A stretch of DNA of 64,000 nt from Pseudoxanthomonas jiangsuensis (GCF_010093185.1 NZ_PDWL01000009.1:1-64000); one strand, 5' to 3'. Positions 43,745 through 57,068 are shown, counted from the stretch's first letter. Notes: generated by a model from the sequence alone, not told the origin. Program-made: numbers and translations.

Positions 43745-45069
43745 GCGCACAGATGTCCCCCGACACCACGATCCGCCAGGCGAGCGAAGGCTTCGCCAGC
43801 AATCCTGCCGAGCTGAAGCAGGAAATCCGCAACTACACCATGAACTTCGGCCCGCAGCACCCGGCCGCGCATGGCGTGCTGCGCCTGATCCTGGAGATGG
43901 ACGGCGAGACCATCGTCCGCGCCGACCCGCACGTGGGCCTGCTCCACCGCGGCACCGAGAAGCTGGCCGAGTCCAAGCCGTTCAACCAGTCGATCGGCTA
44001 CATGGACCGCCTGGACTACTGCTCGATGATGTGCAACGAGCACGCCTACGTGCGCGCGATCGAGACCCTGCTGGGGATCGAGGCGCCGGAGCGTGCGCAG
44101 TACATCCGCACGATGTTCGACGAGGTCACCCGGATCCTGAACCACCTGATGTGGATCGGCTCCAACGCCCTCGACCTGGGTGCGATGGCGGTGTTCCTGT
44201 ACGCGTTCCGCGAGCGCGAGGAACTGATGGACGTGTACGAGGCGGTCAGCGGCGCGCGCATGCACGCGACCTACTACCGCCCGGGCGGCGTCTACCGCGA
44301 CCTGCCGGGGCAGATGCCCAAGTACAAGGAGTCGCCCTGGCACAAGGGCGCCAAGCTCAAGCGCTTCAACGAGGCGCGCGAGGGCTCCCTGCTCGACTAC
44401 CTGGAGAACTTCACCCGCGAGTTCCCGGCGCGCGTGGACGAATACGAGACCCTGCTGACCGACAACCGCATCTGGAAGCAGCGTACCGTCGGCATCGGCG
44501 TGATCAGCCCGGAACAGGCCAAGGCCTGGTCGATGACCGGGGTGATGCTGCGCGGCTCGGGCATCGCCTGGGACCTGCGCAAGAAGCAGCCGTACGCCAA
44601 GTACGACGCGGTCGACTTCGACATCCCGCTGGGCACCAACGGCGACTGCTACGACCGCTACCTGGTCCGGGTCGCCGAGATGCGCGAGTCCAACCGGATC
44701 GTCGCCCAGTGCGTGAAGTGGCTGAAGGCCAATCCCGGCCCGGTCATGGTCCAGAACTTCAAGGTCGCCCCTCCCAGGCGCGAGGAGATGAAGGACGACA
44801 TGGAAGCGCTGATCCACCACTTCAAGCTGTTCTCCGAAGGCTATTGCGTGCCGGCCGGCGAGACCTACGCCGCGGTCGAGGCGCCCAAGGGCGAGTTCGG
44901 CTGCTACCTGGTCTCCGACGGCGCCAACAAGCCGTTCCGCGTGCACCTGCGCGCCCCGGGCTTCGCCCACCTGTCCTCGATGGACGCGATCGTGCGCGGC
45001 CACATGCTGGCCGACGTCGTCGCAATGATCGGTACTTATGACCTTGTGTTTGGTGAGGTGGATCGATGA
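43741..45069 (+). CDS. nuoD: NADH-quinone oxidoreductase subunit D
   Basis: A 442-residue subunit (49-kDa type) that forms the quinone pocket with NuoB. Core motifs are [47 protein letters not shown] and the C-terminal [16 protein letters not shown] 43741 is preferred because GGGAGG lies ten bases upstream; ATG 43753 is the alternative. Confidence 0.96.
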   Translation: MSAQMSPDTTIRQASEGFASNPAELKQEIRNYTMNFGPQHPAAHGVLRLILEMDGETIVRADPHVGLLHRGTEKLAESKPFNQSIGYMDRLDYCSMMCNEHAYVRAIETLLGIEAPERAQYIRTMFDEVTRILNHLMWIGSNALDLGAMAVFLYAFREREELMDVYEAVSGARMHATYYRPGGVYRDLPGQMPKYKESPWHKGAKLKRFNEAREGSLLDYLENFTREFPARVDEYETLLTDNRIWKQRTVGIGVISPEQAKAWSMTGVMLRGSGIAWDLRKKQPYAKYDAVDFDIPLGTNGDCYDRYLVRVAEMRESNRIVAQCVKWLKANPGPVMVQNFKVAPPRREEMKDDMEALIHHFKLFSEGYCVPAGETYAAVEAPKGEFGCYLVSDGANKPFRVHLRAPGFAHLSSMDAIVRGHMLADVVAMIGTYDLVFGEVDR

Positions 45070-45593
45070 AGGCCACCGGTAACTTCGAGAACGCGCGCCA
45101 CGTCGACCCGATGGTCGTCCTCAGCGACGACACCCGCGCGCACATCGACCACTGGCTGACCAAGTTCCCGCCCGACCGCAAGCGGTCGGCGGTGCTGCAG
45201 GGCCTGCACGCGGCCCAGGAACAGAACCACGGCTGGCTGACCGACGAGCTGATCGCCGCGGTCGCCAGGTACCTGGACCTGCCGCCGGTGTGGGCCTACG
45301 AGGTCGCCACCTTCTACTCGATGTTCGAGACCGAGAAGGTCGGGCGCAACAACGTCGCCTTCTGCACCAACATCAGCTGCTGGCTCAACGGCGCCCAGGA
45401 CCTGGTCGCGCACGCGGAGAAGAAGCTGGGCTGCAGGCTGGGCGAATCGACCGCCGACGGCCGGGTCTTCCTCAAGCGCGAGGAGGAATGCGTGGCCGCG
45501 TGCTGCGGCGCCCCGGTGGTCGTGATCAACGGCCATTACCACGAGAAGCTCACCGCCGAGAAGGTGGACGAGCTGCTCGACGGATTGAAGTGA
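45066..45593 (+). CDS. nuoE: NADH-quinone oxidoreductase subunit E
   Basis: A 175-residue thioredoxin-like subunit (24-kDa type). The N1a cluster ligands are the cysteines of [11 protein letters not shown] and [12 protein letters not shown]. The start overlaps the nuoD stop (ATGA). Confidence 0.96.
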   Translation: MKATGNFENARHVDPMVVLSDDTRAHIDHWLTKFPPDRKRSAVLQGLHAAQEQNHGWLTDELIAAVARYLDLPPVWAYEVATFYSMFETEKVGRNNVAFCTNISCWLNGAQDLVAHAEKKLGCRLGESTADGRVFLKREEECVAACCGAPVVVINGHYHEKLTAEKVDELLDGLK

Positions 45594-45604
45594 GGCCACG
45601 GCAG

Positions 45605-46974
<1,370 letters not shown>

Positions 46975-46978
<4 letters not shown>

Positions 46979-49224
46979 GCGCGCAGCCCGTCAACCCGAA
47001 CCTGCCGCCCGACCACGTCACCGTCTTCATCGACGGTGTCGAGCTGGCCGCGCCGAAGGGTTCGATGATCATCCAGGCCGCGGACAAGGCCGGTATCCCG
47101 ATCCCGCGCTTCTGCTACCACGACAAGCTGGCGGTCGCCGCCAACTGCCGCATGTGCCTGGTCGACACCGAGGTCGGCGGCCGCTCGGCGCCGAAGCCGT
47201 CGCCGGCCTGCGCCACCCCGGTGATGGACGGCCTGAAGGTCTTCACCCGCAACGAGAAGGCCCTGAAGGCGCAGCGGAACGTGATGGAGTTCCTGCTGAT
47301 CAACCACCCGCTGGACTGCCCGATCTGCGACCAGGGCGGCGAGTGCGAGCTGCAGGACCTGTCGCTGGGCTACGGCCGCTCGGTCAGCCGCTTCGTCGAG
47401 CGCAAGCGCGTGGTCCCGGACGAGGACATCGGTCCGCTGGTCGCCACCGAAATGACCCGCTGCATCCAGTGCACCCGCTGCATCCGCTTCACCGGCGAGA
47501 TCGCGGGCACCTACGAGCTGGGCGGGATGTACCGCGGCGAGAACCTGCAGATCGGCACCTACGACGGCAAGCCGCTGACCACCGAGCTGTCGGGCAACGT
47601 GATCGACGTCTGCCCGGTGGGCGCGCTGACCAACAAGGTGTTCCAGTTCCGCGCCCGGCCGTGGGAACTGGTCGCGCGCGAGTCGCTGGGCTACCACGAC
47701 GCGATGGGTTCCAACCTGTTCCTGCATTCGCGCCGCGGCGAAGTGCTGCGCACCGTGCCGCGCGAGAACGAGCTGGTCAACGAGTGCTGGCTGTCCGACC
47801 GCGACCGCTATTCGCACCAGGGCCTGCAGGCCGCCGACCGCGCCACTGCGCCTTGGCGCAAGGTGGACGGGCAGTGGCGCGAAGTGAGCTGGGCCGAGGG
47901 CCTGGCCGCGGCCACCGAAATCCTGCGCGCCAACGGCGGCGACGCCCTGGGCGTGCTCGCCCATCCGGCCACCTCCAACGAGGAAGGCGGGCTGCTGGCC
48001 CTGCTGGCTGCCGAACTGGGCTGCGGCAACATCGACCACCGCATCGGCAACCGCGACTTCTCCGACGCCGCCGTGGCCGAGCCGTTCGCGCTGCCGGTGG
48101 CCGAGATCGAGCAGGCCGACGCGATCGTGGTCGTGGGCAGCAACATCCGCCACGAGCTGCCGCTGCTGCATGCGCGCCTGCGCAAGGCGCAGACCAGGCG
48201 CAACGCCCGCATCCACGTCGTCAACCCGGTCGAGTTCGACTTCACCTTCGCCGTGGCCGGCCAGCAGATCGTGCCGCCGTCGCGCTTCGCCGAGGCGCTG
48301 GCCGATGGCGCCCTGCGCGAGGCGGTCAAGGGCGCGACCCGGCCGGTGCTGATCGTCGGCGCGATCGCCGAGAACCATCCGCAGGCCGCCGCGATCCGTG
48401 CCGCCGCGCGCGAGTTCGCCGCCGCCACCGGCGCCTCGCTGTGCCGGATCCCGCAGGGCGCCAATGCCGTGGGCCTGGCCCGCGCCGGCGTGCTGCCGGC
48501 CGCGCGCGACGTCGCCGCGATGTTCGCCGAGCCGCGCCAGGCCTACGTGCTGTACGGGATCGAGCCGGGCCTGGACTTCGCCGACACCGCCGCCGCGCTG
48601 AAGGCGCTGAACGCGGCCCAGGTGGTGGCCTTCAGCCACTTCGCCTGCGAGTCCACCCGCGCGGTGGCCGACGTGATCCTGCCGATCGGCGCGGTGCCCG
48701 AGATCGAGGCCACGCTGACCAACCTCAACGGCATCGAGCAGTCCGCGCACGCCGCGGCCAGGCTGCCGGGCCAGGCCCGCGAGGGCTGGCGGGGGCTGCG
48801 CGCGCTGGGGGGCGAACTGGGCCTGGCCGGCTTCGAGTTCACCGACCTGGCCGGCGCCCGCGCCGTGCTGGAAGGCGGGCGCAGGGTGCAGGTCGCGCCG
48901 GGCCGCGCCGGCGAAGCGGGGCAGGGCGGGCTGGAACTGGCGCTGGTGCCGGCGATCTACCGCACCGACGCGGTGGTCCGCCGCGCCGCCGCCCTGCAGG
49001 CGCACCCGCTGAACGTGGCCGCGCGGATCGTGCTGAACCCGGCCGACGCCGGCGCCATCGGCACCGCCGCCGGCCAGGTGGTCAAGATCAAGGGCGGCCA
49101 GGGCACCGCGACCCTGCCGGTCGAAGTGGACGCACGCGTGGCCGCGGGCGCGGCATGGATCGAAGGCGGCCACGGCGCCACCGCGCCGCTAGGCGCGGGC
49201 CGGGTCGAGGTGGTGAAGGCATGA
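46975..49224 (+). CDS. nuoG: NADH-quinone oxidoreductase subunit G
   Basis: A 749-residue iron-sulfur subunit (75-kDa type). Clusters are bound by [47 protein letters not shown] and [11 protein letters not shown]. The C-terminal two thirds is a molybdopterin-oxidoreductase-like domain without cofactor. The Ala-rich C-terminus is diverged, as is common. GTG 46975 overlaps the nuoF stop. Confidence 0.96.
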
Positions 49225-50312
49225 ACGAACTGCTGATCAATGCGGTCGGCCCGCTGCGCGAATGGTTCTTCGGCCTGGGCGAACTCGGCCCGGCGCTGTG
49301 GATCGTGCTCAAGATCCTGGTGGTGGCCATGCCGGTGATCATCAGCGTGGCGTTCTACGTGGTCTGGGAGCGCAAGCTGATCGGCTGGATGCACGTGCGC
49401 CACGGGCCGATGTACGTGGGCATGGGCATCTTCCAGGCCTTCGCCGACGTGTTCAAGCTGCTGTTCAAGGAAGTCATCCAGCCGGCCAGCGCGCACAAGG
49501 TGATGTACATCCTGGCGCCGCTGATCGTGCTGGCGCCGGCGTTCGCGGCCTGGGCGGTGGTGCCGTTCGACTACCGGCTGGTGCTGTCGAATGCCAATGC
49601 CGGCCTGCTGTACCTGCTGGCGATGACCTCGCTGGGCGTGTACGGGGTGATCATCGCCGGCTGGGCCTCGAACTCGAAGTACGCGTTCCTGGGCGCGATG
49701 CGCTCGGCCGCGCAGGTGGTCAGCTACGAGATCGCGATGGGCTTCGCCCTGGTCGGCGTGCTGATCGCCGCCGGCAGCCTGAACCTGACCGACATCGTCA
49801 TGGCCCAGTCGGGCGACGCCGGCCTGTTCGAGTGGTTCTGGCTGCCCCTGCTGCCGCTGTTCGTCGTGTACTGGGTGTCTGGCGTGGCCGAGACCAACCG
49901 CGCGCCGTTCGACGTGGTCGAGGGCGAGTCGGAGATCGTGGCCGGGCACATGGTGGAGTACTCCGGTTCGGCGTTCGCGCTGTTCTTCCTGGCCGAGTAC
50001 GCCAACATGATCCTGGTCAGCTTCCTGATCTCGATCTTCTTCATGGGCGGCTGGCTGAGCCCGATCCAGGGCTGGGTCACGGCGGACGTCTCGCCGTGGG
50101 TGGACTGGATCTGGAAGGGCGGCTGGCCGTGGCTGCTGGCCAAGGTGTTCTTCTTCGCCAGCGCCTACATCTGGTTCCGCGCCAGCTTCCCGCGCTACCG
50201 CTACGACCAGATCATGCGCCTGGGCTGGAAGGTGTTCATCCCGCTGACCATCTTCTGGATCGCGGTGACCGCGGTGCTGGTGTTCTTTGGCGTGTTCGAG
50301 AAGGGCGCCTGA
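49221..50312 (+). CDS. nuoH: NADH-quinone oxidoreductase subunit H
   Basis: A 363-residue membrane subunit with eight or nine helices that links the quinone cavity to proton channels. Conserved loops are [57 protein letters not shown] and [18 protein letters not shown]. It overlaps nuoG by ATGA. Confidence 0.97.
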   Translation: MNELLINAVGPLREWFFGLGELGPALWIVLKILVVAMPVIISVAFYVVWERKLIGWMHVRHGPMYVGMGIFQAFADVFKLLFKEVIQPASAHKVMYILAPLIVLAPAFAAWAVVPFDYRLVLSNANAGLLYLLAMTSLGVYGVIIAGWASNSKYAFLGAMRSAAQVVSYEIAMGFALVGVLIAAGSLNLTDIVMAQSGDAGLFEWFWLPLLPLFVVYWVSGVAETNRAPFDVVEGESEIVAGHMVEYSGSAFALFFLAEYANMILVSFLISIFFMGGWLSPIQGWVTADVSPWVDWIWKGGWPWLLAKVFFFASAYIWFRASFPRYRYDQIMRLGWKVFIPLTIFWIAVTAVLVFFGVFEKGA

Positions 50313-50316
50313 TCCG

Positions 50317-50805
50317 ATGAACAAAGTCGTCCATTACTTCAAGAGCCTGATGTTGCTGGAGCTGCTCCAGGGGCTGGGGCTGACGTTCCGCTACCTGTTC
50401 CGTCCCAAGTACACGCTGATGTACCCGATGGAGAAGTTCCCGCAGTCGCCGCGCTTCCGCGGCCTGCACGCCCTGCGCCGCTACCCGAACGGGGAGGAGC
50501 GCTGCATCGCCTGCAAGCTGTGCGAGGCGGTGTGCCCGGCGCTGGCGATCACCATCGACTCGACCCGGCGCGAGGACGGCACCCGCCGCACCACCCGCTA
50601 CGACATCGACCTGTTCAAGTGCATCTACTGCGGCTTCTGCGAGGAGAGCTGCCCGGTCGATTCGATCGTGGAGACGCACGTGCTGGAATACCACTTCGAG
50701 AAGCGCGGCGAGAACATCGTCACCAAGCCGCAGCTGCTCGCGATCGGCGACCGCCTCGAGGCGGAAATCGCCGAGCGTCGCGCCGCCGACGCCGCCTACC
50801 GCTGA
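50317..50805 (+). CDS. nuoI: NADH-quinone oxidoreductase subunit I
   Basis: A 162-residue 8Fe ferredoxin subunit (TYKY type) carrying clusters N6a and N6b in [12 protein letters not shown] and [12 protein letters not shown]. It has an amphipathic N-terminal helix. It lies four bases after nuoH. Confidence 0.97.
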   Translation: MNKVVHYFKSLMLLELLQGLGLTFRYLFRPKYTLMYPMEKFPQSPRFRGLHALRRYPNGEERCIACKLCEAVCPALAITIDSTRREDGTRRTTRYDIDLFKCIYCGFCEESCPVDSIVETHVLEYHFEKRGENIVTKPQLLAIGDRLEAEIAERRAADAAYR

Positions 50806-50812
50806 GGCCACG

Positions 50813-51460
50813 ATGGACTGGATCAAGATCGCCTTCTATGCCTTCGCCGCCGTGGCCGTCGCCTCGGCCGGCGCCGTGATCAGCGTGCGCAACCCGGTCA
50901 ACGCGGCGCTGTGCCTGATCCTGACCTTCTTCTCCGTGGCCTGCACCTGGCTGCTGGTCGGCGCCGAGTTCCTCGGCGTTGCCCTGATCCTGGTGTACGT
51001 GGGCGCGGTGATGGTGCTGTTCCTGTTCGTGGTGATGATGCTGGACATCGACGTGGCCGCCCTGCGCGAGGGCTGGGTGAAGTTCCTGCCGGTCGGCCTG
51101 GTGGTCGCGGTGGTGATGCTGGTGCAGGTGCTGGCCCTGATCGGGGTCAAGGCGCGCTCGGCCGCGCCGTTCCCGGCCGACAACGCCGCCGCCCTGGCGG
51201 CCGACACCTCCAACACCCAGTGGCTGGCCCAGCGCCTGTTCACCGACTTCATCCTGCCGTTCGAGTTCGCCGCGGTGATCCTGACCGTGGCGGTGATCGC
51301 GGCGGTGATGATCACCCTGCGCAAGCGCACCGGGATCAAGACCCAGAACCCGTCCGAGCAGTCGCGGGTCAAGGCCGGCGACCGCCTGCGGATCGTGAAG
51401 ATGGACGTGGAGCGGCCGGCGCCCCCGGCGGCCCCGGCGGAAGGGGAGGGCCAGGCATGA
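50813..51460 (+). CDS. nuoJ: NADH-quinone oxidoreductase subunit J
   Basis: A 215-residue membrane subunit with five helices, including the conserved third helix [20 protein letters not shown]. The C-terminus is a charged, Pro/Ala-rich cytosolic tail. It overlaps nuoK by ATGA. Confidence 0.95.
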   Translation: MDWIKIAFYAFAAVAVASAGAVISVRNPVNAALCLILTFFSVACTWLLVGAEFLGVALILVYVGAVMVLFLFVVMMLDIDVAALREGWVKFLPVGLVVAVVMLVQVLALIGVKARSAAPFPADNAAALAADTSNTQWLAQRLFTDFILPFEFAAVILTVAVIAAVMITLRKRTGIKTQNPSEQSRVKAGDRLRIVKMDVERPAPPAAPAEGEGQA

Positions 51461-51771
51461 TCACGGGCATCACCCTGGGGCACTTGCTCGCGCTGGGCGC
51501 GGTGCTGTTCTGCATCAGCATGGCCGGCATCTTCCTCAACCGGAAGAACGTGATCGTCCTGCTGATGTCGATCGAGCTGATGCTGCTGGCGGTCAACATC
51601 AACTTCATCGCGTTCTCGCGCGAGCTGGGCGATGCGGCCGGGCAGATCTTCGTGTTCTTCATCCTCACCGTGGCCGCGGCGGAAGCCGCGATCGGCCTGG
51701 CGATCCTGGTCGCGCTGTTCCGCACCCGCGGCACGATCAACGTCGGGGAAGTGGATACGTTGAAGGGCTGA
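51457..51771 (+). CDS. nuoK: NADH-quinone oxidoreductase subunit K
   Basis: A 104-residue membrane subunit with three helices; the conserved glutamates are in [17 protein letters not shown] and [14 protein letters not shown] 145-base gap without a gene separates it from nuoL, the largest gap in the operon. Confidence 0.97.
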   Translation: MITGITLGHLLALGAVLFCISMAGIFLNRKNVIVLLMSIELMLLAVNINFIAFSRELGDAAGQIFVFFILTVAAAEAAIGLAILVALFRTRGTINVGEVDTLKG

Positions 51772-51916
51772 GCCCGGGCGGGCCACGGCCCGCGCGGCTC
51801 GGCGCCCGGCCCACAGTACCGGGCAGGACAGTTGTACAGGCGGCACGCGGCGGTGGAACTTCCCCGCCGGCATCGACAGGCACCAAGCGATACGCACCGG
51901 AACCAGACGGCCCACC

Positions 51917-54076
51917 ATGATCATCTCCAAAACCCACCTGCTGCTGATCGTCCTGGCCCCGTTGCTGGGCAGCGTCATCGCGGGTCTGTTCGGACGCCAG
52001 GTCGGCCGCAGGGGCGCGCAGTCGGCGACCATCCTCGGCGTGGCGGTGGCCTGCGCCCTGTCGTGCTGGGTGCTGTACCAGTTGGTCGCCGGCGGCGCCT
52101 CGCCGTTCAACCAGAACGTGTACACCTTCTTCGAGGTCGGCAACTATTCGGCCCACGTCGGCTTCATGGTCGACCGCCTGACCGCGATGATGATGGTGGT
52201 GGTGACCTTCGTCTCGCTGCTGGTGCACGTCTACACCATCGGCTACATGGCCGAGGACCCGGGCTACCAGCGCTTCTTCAGCTACATCTCGCTGTTCACC
52301 TTCAGCATGCTGATGCTGGTGATGAGCAACAACTTCCTGCAGCTGTTCTTCGGCTGGGAAGCGGTGGGCCTGGTCTCGTACCTGCTGATCGGCTTCTGGT
52401 TCAAGCGGCCGAGCGCGGTGTTCGCCAACATGAAGGCGTTCCTGGTCAACCGCGTCGGCGACTTCGGCTTCATCCTCGGCATCGCCGGCGTGCTGCTGTG
52501 GTTCGGCACCCTGGACTACGCCACCGTGTTCGCCAACGCGCCGCTGCTGCGCGGCGCCGAGGTGCAGATCTTCGAGGGCCACACCTGGGGCGTGGCCACC
52601 ATCATCTGCATCTGCCTGTTCATCGGCGCGATGGGCAAGTCGGCCCAGGTCCCGCTGCACGTGTGGCTGCCGGACTCGATGGAAGGCCCGACCCCGATCT
52701 CGGCGCTGATCCACGCCGCGACCATGGTCACCGCGGGCATCTTCATGGTCGCGCGCATGTCGCCGCTGTTCGAGCTGTCGCAGACCGCACTGAACTTCAT
52801 CCTGTTCGTCGGCGCGACCACGGCCTTCTTCACCGGCCTGATCGGCATCGTCCAGAACGACATCAAGCGCGTGGTCGCCTACTCGACCCTGTCGCAGCTG
52901 GGCTACATGACCGTGGCCCTGGGCGTGTCCGCGTACTCGGCCGCGGTGTTCCACCTGATGACCCACGCCTTCTTCAAGGCCCTGCTGTTCCTGGCAGCCG
53001 GCTCGGTGATCATCGGCATGCACCACGAGCAGGACATGCGCAAGATGGGCGGCCTGCGCAAGTACATGCCGATCACCTACTGGACCAGCGTGATCGGCAC
53101 CCTGGCCCTGGTCGGCACCCCGTTCTTCTCCGGCTTCTACTCGAAGGACACGATCATCGAGGCCGCCGCCCACCATGCCCATGAGTCGCACCACTGGATC
53201 GCGACCTACGGCTACTGGGCGGTGCTGGGTGGGGTGATCGTCACCAGCTTCTACAGCTTCCGCCTGCTGTTCCTGGCCTTCCACGGCGAGGAACGCTTCC
53301 GCCACGCACATGCGGACCATGGCCACGGCCATGACGACCACGCCCATGCGGATGCCCATGCCGGCCACGCGCACGACGCGCACGCCCATGGCGACGACCA
53401 CCATGGCGCCGGCCACGACGACCACCACGGCCACGGTGCGCACGAGCCGCACGAGTCGCCGTGGGTGGTGACCGTGCCGCTGATCCTGCTGGCGATTCCC
53501 TCGATCTTCATCGGCTTCTTCACCATCGGCCCGATGCTGTTCGGCACCGACTGGCGCGGCCACCACGCCGAGGCCCTGGTTCCCGGGCAGGCTTTGACGT
53601 TCTTCAGCGGCGTGATCGACTTCCTCGACCCGGCGCGCGACACCATCGCCGCGGTCGGCCACGAGTACTGGCACGGCCCGGTCGCCTATGCCCTGCACGG
53701 CATGAAGATGCCGGCGTTCTGGCTCACCGTCGCCGGCTTCCTGCTGGCCGCCGTGCTGTACCTGTGGAAACCCGACGTGCCGGGCCGCGTGCGCAAGGCG
53801 CTGGCGCCGCTGGTCACGATCCTGGAGGAGAAGTACGGCTTCGACCACCTGTGGATCAAGGGCTTCGCCGGCGGCGGCCTGGTCGTCGGCCGGATCTCGC
53901 GCTGGATCGACAGCAACATCGTCGACGGCCTGTTCGTCAACGGCAGCGCGCGCGTGGTCGAGCTGGCCTCGACCCTTTTGCGCCGCACCCAATCCGGTTA
54001 CCTCTACCACTACGCCTTCGCCATGATCATCGGCCTGATCGCTCTGCTGGCCGTGCTCATGCGTTTCTGGCGATGA
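51917..54076 (+). CDS. nuoL: NADH-quinone oxidoreductase subunit L
   Basis: A 719-residue antiporter-like subunit with 16 predicted helices and the long lateral helix near the C-terminus. Core motifs are FGWEAVGLVSYLLIGFWF, KSAQVPLHVWLPDSMEGPTP and NDIKRVVAYSTLSQLGYM. Residues about 464-513 form a loop with 20 histidines in 49 residues, rich in His-Ala, His-Gly and His-Asp pairs, inserted between helices. Confidence 0.97.
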   Translation: MIISKTHLLLIVLAPLLGSVIAGLFGRQVGRRGAQSATILGVAVACALSCWVLYQLVAGGASPFNQNVYTFFEVGNYSAHVGFMVDRLTAMMMVVVTFVSLLVHVYTIGYMAEDPGYQRFFSYISLFTFSMLMLVMSNNFLQLFFGWEAVGLVSYLLIGFWFKRPSAVFANMKAFLVNRVGDFGFILGIAGVLLWFGTLDYATVFANAPLLRGAEVQIFEGHTWGVATIICICLFIGAMGKSAQVPLHVWLPDSMEGPTPISALIHAATMVTAGIFMVARMSPLFELSQTALNFILFVGATTAFFTGLIGIVQNDIKRVVAYSTLSQLGYMTVALGVSAYSAAVFHLMTHAFFKALLFLAAGSVIIGMHHEQDMRKMGGLRKYMPITYWTSVIGTLALVGTPFFSGFYSKDTIIEAAAHHAHESHHWIATYGYWAVLGGVIVTSFYSFRLLFLAFHGEERFRHAHADHGHGHDDHAHADAHAGHAHDAHAHGDDHHGAGHDDHHGHGAHEPHESPWVVTVPLILLAIPSIFIGFFTIGPMLFGTDWRGHHAEALVPGQALTFFSGVIDFLDPARDTIAAVGHEYWHGPVAYALHGMKMPAFWLTVAGFLLAAVLYLWKPDVPGRVRKALAPLVTILEEKYGFDHLWIKGFAGGGLVVGRISRWIDSNIVDGLFVNGSARVVELASTLLRRTQSGYLYHYAFAMIIGLIALLAVLMRFWR

Positions 54077-54100
54077 ACTGACTGCACGGAAGAACACGAC

Positions 54101-55606
54101 GTGGCGAACCACCTGTTGAGTGTCCTGATCTGGCTGCCGATCCTCGGCGGTGCGCTGGTGCTGGCCCTGGGCAACCGGCCCGCGGCCGCGCGCTGGGCCG
54201 CGCTGGCCGTGGCCCTGGTCACGCTGGTGCTGAGCATCGGCCTGCTGGCCGGCTTCGACCATGCCAATCCCGGACTGCAGTTCGTCGAGACGCACGCCTG
54301 GATCCCGGCCTACGGCATCCACTACAACCTCGGCGCCGACGGCATCGCCATCGCCCTGATCGTGCTGACCACCATCGTCACCCCGCTGGCGCTGATCGGC
54401 GCCTGGGAGGCGATCCAGAAGCGCGTGAACCAGTACGTGGCCGCGTTCCTGATGCTGGAGGGCGTGACGGTCGGCATCTTCGCCGCCACCGACGCGATCC
54501 TGTTCTACGTGTTCTTCGAGGCCATGCTGATCCCGATGTTCCTGATCATCGGCGTCTGGGGCGGCCCGCGGCGGATCTACGCGGCGATGAAGTTCTTCCT
54601 GTACACCTTCCTCGGCTCGGTGCTGATGCTGGTGGCGCTGGTCTACCTGTACCTGAAGGGCGGCAGCTTCCAGCTGGCCGACCTGTACGCTTTGCCGCTC
54701 ACCAGCAAGGAGCAGACCTGGATCTTCTTCGCCTTCATGATCGCCTTCGCGGTCAAGGTGCCGATGTTCCCGGTCCACACCTGGCTGCCGGACGCGCACG
54801 TGGAGGCGCCGACCGCCGGCTCGGTGATCCTGGCGGCGATCGCGCTGAAGATCGGCGGCTACGGCTTCCTGCGCTTCAACCTGCCGATCACCCCGGACGC
54901 CGGTCACGAGTGGGCCTGGCTGGTGATCGCGCTGTCGCTGATCGCGGTGATCTACGTCGGCCTGGTCGCCCTGGTCCAGGACGACATGAAGAAGCTGGTG
55001 GCGTATTCGTCCGTGGCGCACATGGGCTTCGTCACCCTGGGCACCTTCATCGCCTTCACCCTGGTCCGCGACTTCGGCTCGGTCGACGCCGCGCGCCTGG
55101 GCCTGCAGGGCGCGATGGTGCAGATGGTCTCGCACGGCTTCGTCTCCGGGGCGATGTTCACCTGCATTGGCGTGCTCTACGACCGGGTGCACTCGCGCCG
55201 GATCGCCGACTACGGCGGCGTGGCCAACGTGATGCCGTGGTTCGCCGCGTTCTCGATGCTGTTCTACATGGCCAACGCGGGCCTGCCGGGCACCAGCGGC
55301 TTCGTCGGCGAGTTCATGGTCATCCTGGCCAGCTTCCAGAAGCACCCGGTGATCGCGCTTTTGGCGGCCACCACCCTGGTGATCACCGCCGCCTACACCC
55401 TGTGGCTGTACCGCCGGGTGTATTTCGGCGAGGTCGGCAACCACCATGTGGCCGAGCTGAAGGACATCAACGGCCGCGAGTGGCTGGTGCTGGGCGTGTT
55501 CGCCGCCGGCACCCTGCTGCTGGGCGTGTGGCCCAAGCCGCTGACCGACCTGATGGAACCGGCGATCGCGCAACTGGCGACCCAGATCGCCACCAGCAAG
55601 CTGTAA
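54101..55606 (+). CDS. nuoM: NADH-quinone oxidoreductase subunit M
   Basis: A 501-residue antiporter-like subunit with about 14 helices. Motifs are FYVFFEAMLIPMFLIIGVWG, KVPMFPVHTWLPDAHVEAPT and DDMKKLVAYSSVAHMGFV. The start is the GTG at 54101, with GGAAG 13 bases upstream. Confidence 0.96.
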   Translation: MANHLLSVLIWLPILGGALVLALGNRPAAARWAALAVALVTLVLSIGLLAGFDHANPGLQFVETHAWIPAYGIHYNLGADGIAIALIVLTTIVTPLALIGAWEAIQKRVNQYVAAFLMLEGVTVGIFAATDAILFYVFFEAMLIPMFLIIGVWGGPRRIYAAMKFFLYTFLGSVLMLVALVYLYLKGGSFQLADLYALPLTSKEQTWIFFAFMIAFAVKVPMFPVHTWLPDAHVEAPTAGSVILAAIALKIGGYGFLRFNLPITPDAGHEWAWLVIALSLIAVIYVGLVALVQDDMKKLVAYSSVAHMGFVTLGTFIAFTLVRDFGSVDAARLGLQGAMVQMVSHGFVSGAMFTCIGVLYDRVHSRRIADYGGVANVMPWFAAFSMLFYMANAGLPGTSGFVGEFMVILASFQKHPVIALLAATTLVITAAYTLWLYRRVYFGEVGNHHVAELKDINGREWLVLGVFAAGTLLLGVWPKPLTDLMEPAIAQLATQIATSKL

Positions 55607-55619
55607 GGATTCCCCGAAG

Positions 55620-57068
55620 ATGACCACGTCCTACGCGATGCCGACCGCCGCCGAGCTTGTGCCTTTGCTGCCGGAGCTGGTGCTGATCGGCGGTGCCTTC
55701 GCCCTGCTGATCGTCGACCTGTTCATCGACGCCCGGCACAAGGTCTGGACCCACTTCCTGTCGGTGCTTCTGCTGGTCGTGGTGCTGGCGATGCTGGCCA
55801 CCGGCACGGGCGGGCAGGGGGAAGTGTTCGCAGGCATGTTCGTGCGCGATACCGCCGCCGACGTGATGAAGCTGGCGATCGTGGCGATGAGCGCGCTGAC
55901 CCTGGTCTACGGCTGGAGCTACCTGCGCGAGCGCAACCTGTACCAGGGCGAGATCCCGGTGCTGGTGCTGTTCGCCACCGCCGGCATGATGATGCTGGTT
56001 TCGGCCGGCAGCCTGGTCCTGGTCTACCTGGGCCTGGAGCTGCTGGCGCTGAGCTCCTACGCTCTGGTCGCGGCCGACCGCGACAACGGCAAGGCCACCG
56101 AGGCGGCGATGAAGTACATCGTGCTCGGTTCGCTGGCCTCGGGCCTTCTGCTGTACGGCATGTCGCTGGTCTACGGCGCCACCGGCACCCTGCAGCTGGA
56201 CGGCATCAACGCCGCCATCGCCGGCAGCGACGAGCGCACCCTGCTGTTGACCGGCACGGTGTTCATGGTCGCCGGCGTGGCCTTCAAGCTGGGCGCGGCG
56301 CCGTTCCACATGTGGCTGCCGGACGTGTACCAGGGCGCGACCGCGCCGGTCGCGCTGTTCGTCAGCTCGGCGCCGAAGCTGGCCGCGTTCGGCATGGCCT
56401 ACCGCCTGCTGGAAGTGGGCGTGGGTCCGCTGGCCGACGAGTGGAAGTGGCTGCTGGCCGGGCTGTCTGCGGCGTCGCTGGTGATCGGCAACCTGATGGC
56501 GATCGCGCAGAGCAACCTCAAGCGCATGCTGGCCTACTCGACGGTCTCGCACATCGGCTTCCTGCTGATGGGCCTGGCCGGGGGCGACGAGCGCGGCTAC
56601 GCGGCGGCGCTGTTCTACGCGATCGCCTACGCGCTGATGTCGGCGGCGGCGTTCGGCGCGATCATCGCCTTGTCGCGGCAGGGTTTCGAGGCCGAGAACA
56701 TCGACGACTTCAAGGGCCTGAATTCGCGCAGCCCGTGGATGGCCGGCCTGGTGCTCTTCATCATGGCGTCGCTGGCCGGCATCCCGCCGTTCCTGGGCTT
56801 CTGGAGCAAGCTGGCGGTGCTGGGCGCGGCGGTGCAGGGCGGGATGCTGTGGCTGGCCTTGCTGGGCGTGGTCTGCGCGGTGATCGGCGCGTTCTACTAC
56901 CTGCGCGTGATCAAGGTGATGTACTTCGACGAGCCGGTCGGCGCGCCTTTGCCGAAGCACAACGACCGGGTCCTGGGCGTGGTCCTGGGCGTGAATTCGC
57001 TGAGCCTGCTGGCGCTGGGCCTGGCCTGGAACCCGATCATGGTGTGGTGCCAGCGCGCTTTCATGTAG
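55620..57068 (+). CDS. nuoN: NADH-quinone oxidoreductase subunit N
   Basis: A 482-residue antiporter-like subunit with about 14 helices. Motifs are YLGLELLALSSYALVA, KLGAAPFHMWLPDVYQGATA and SNLKRMLAYSTVSHIGFLL. It is the last gene of the operon and is followed by a strong terminator. Confidence 0.97.
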   Translation: MTTSYAMPTAAELVPLLPELVLIGGAFALLIVDLFIDARHKVWTHFLSVLLLVVVLAMLATGTGGQGEVFAGMFVRDTAADVMKLAIVAMSALTLVYGWSYLRERNLYQGEIPVLVLFATAGMMMLVSAGSLVLVYLGLELLALSSYALVAADRDNGKATEAAMKYIVLGSLASGLLLYGMSLVYGATGTLQLDGINAAIAGSDERTLLLTGTVFMVAGVAFKLGAAPFHMWLPDVYQGATAPVALFVSSAPKLAAFGMAYRLLEVGVGPLADEWKWLLAGLSAASLVIGNLMAIAQSNLKRMLAYSTVSHIGFLLMGLAGGDERGYAAALFYAIAYALMSAAAFGAIIALSRQGFEAENIDDFKGLNSRSPWMAGLVLFIMASLAGIPPFLGFWSKLAVLGAAVQGGMLWLALLGVVCAVIGAFYYLRVIKVMYFDEPVGAPLPKHNDRVLGVVLGVNSLSLLALGLAWNPIMVWCQRAFM

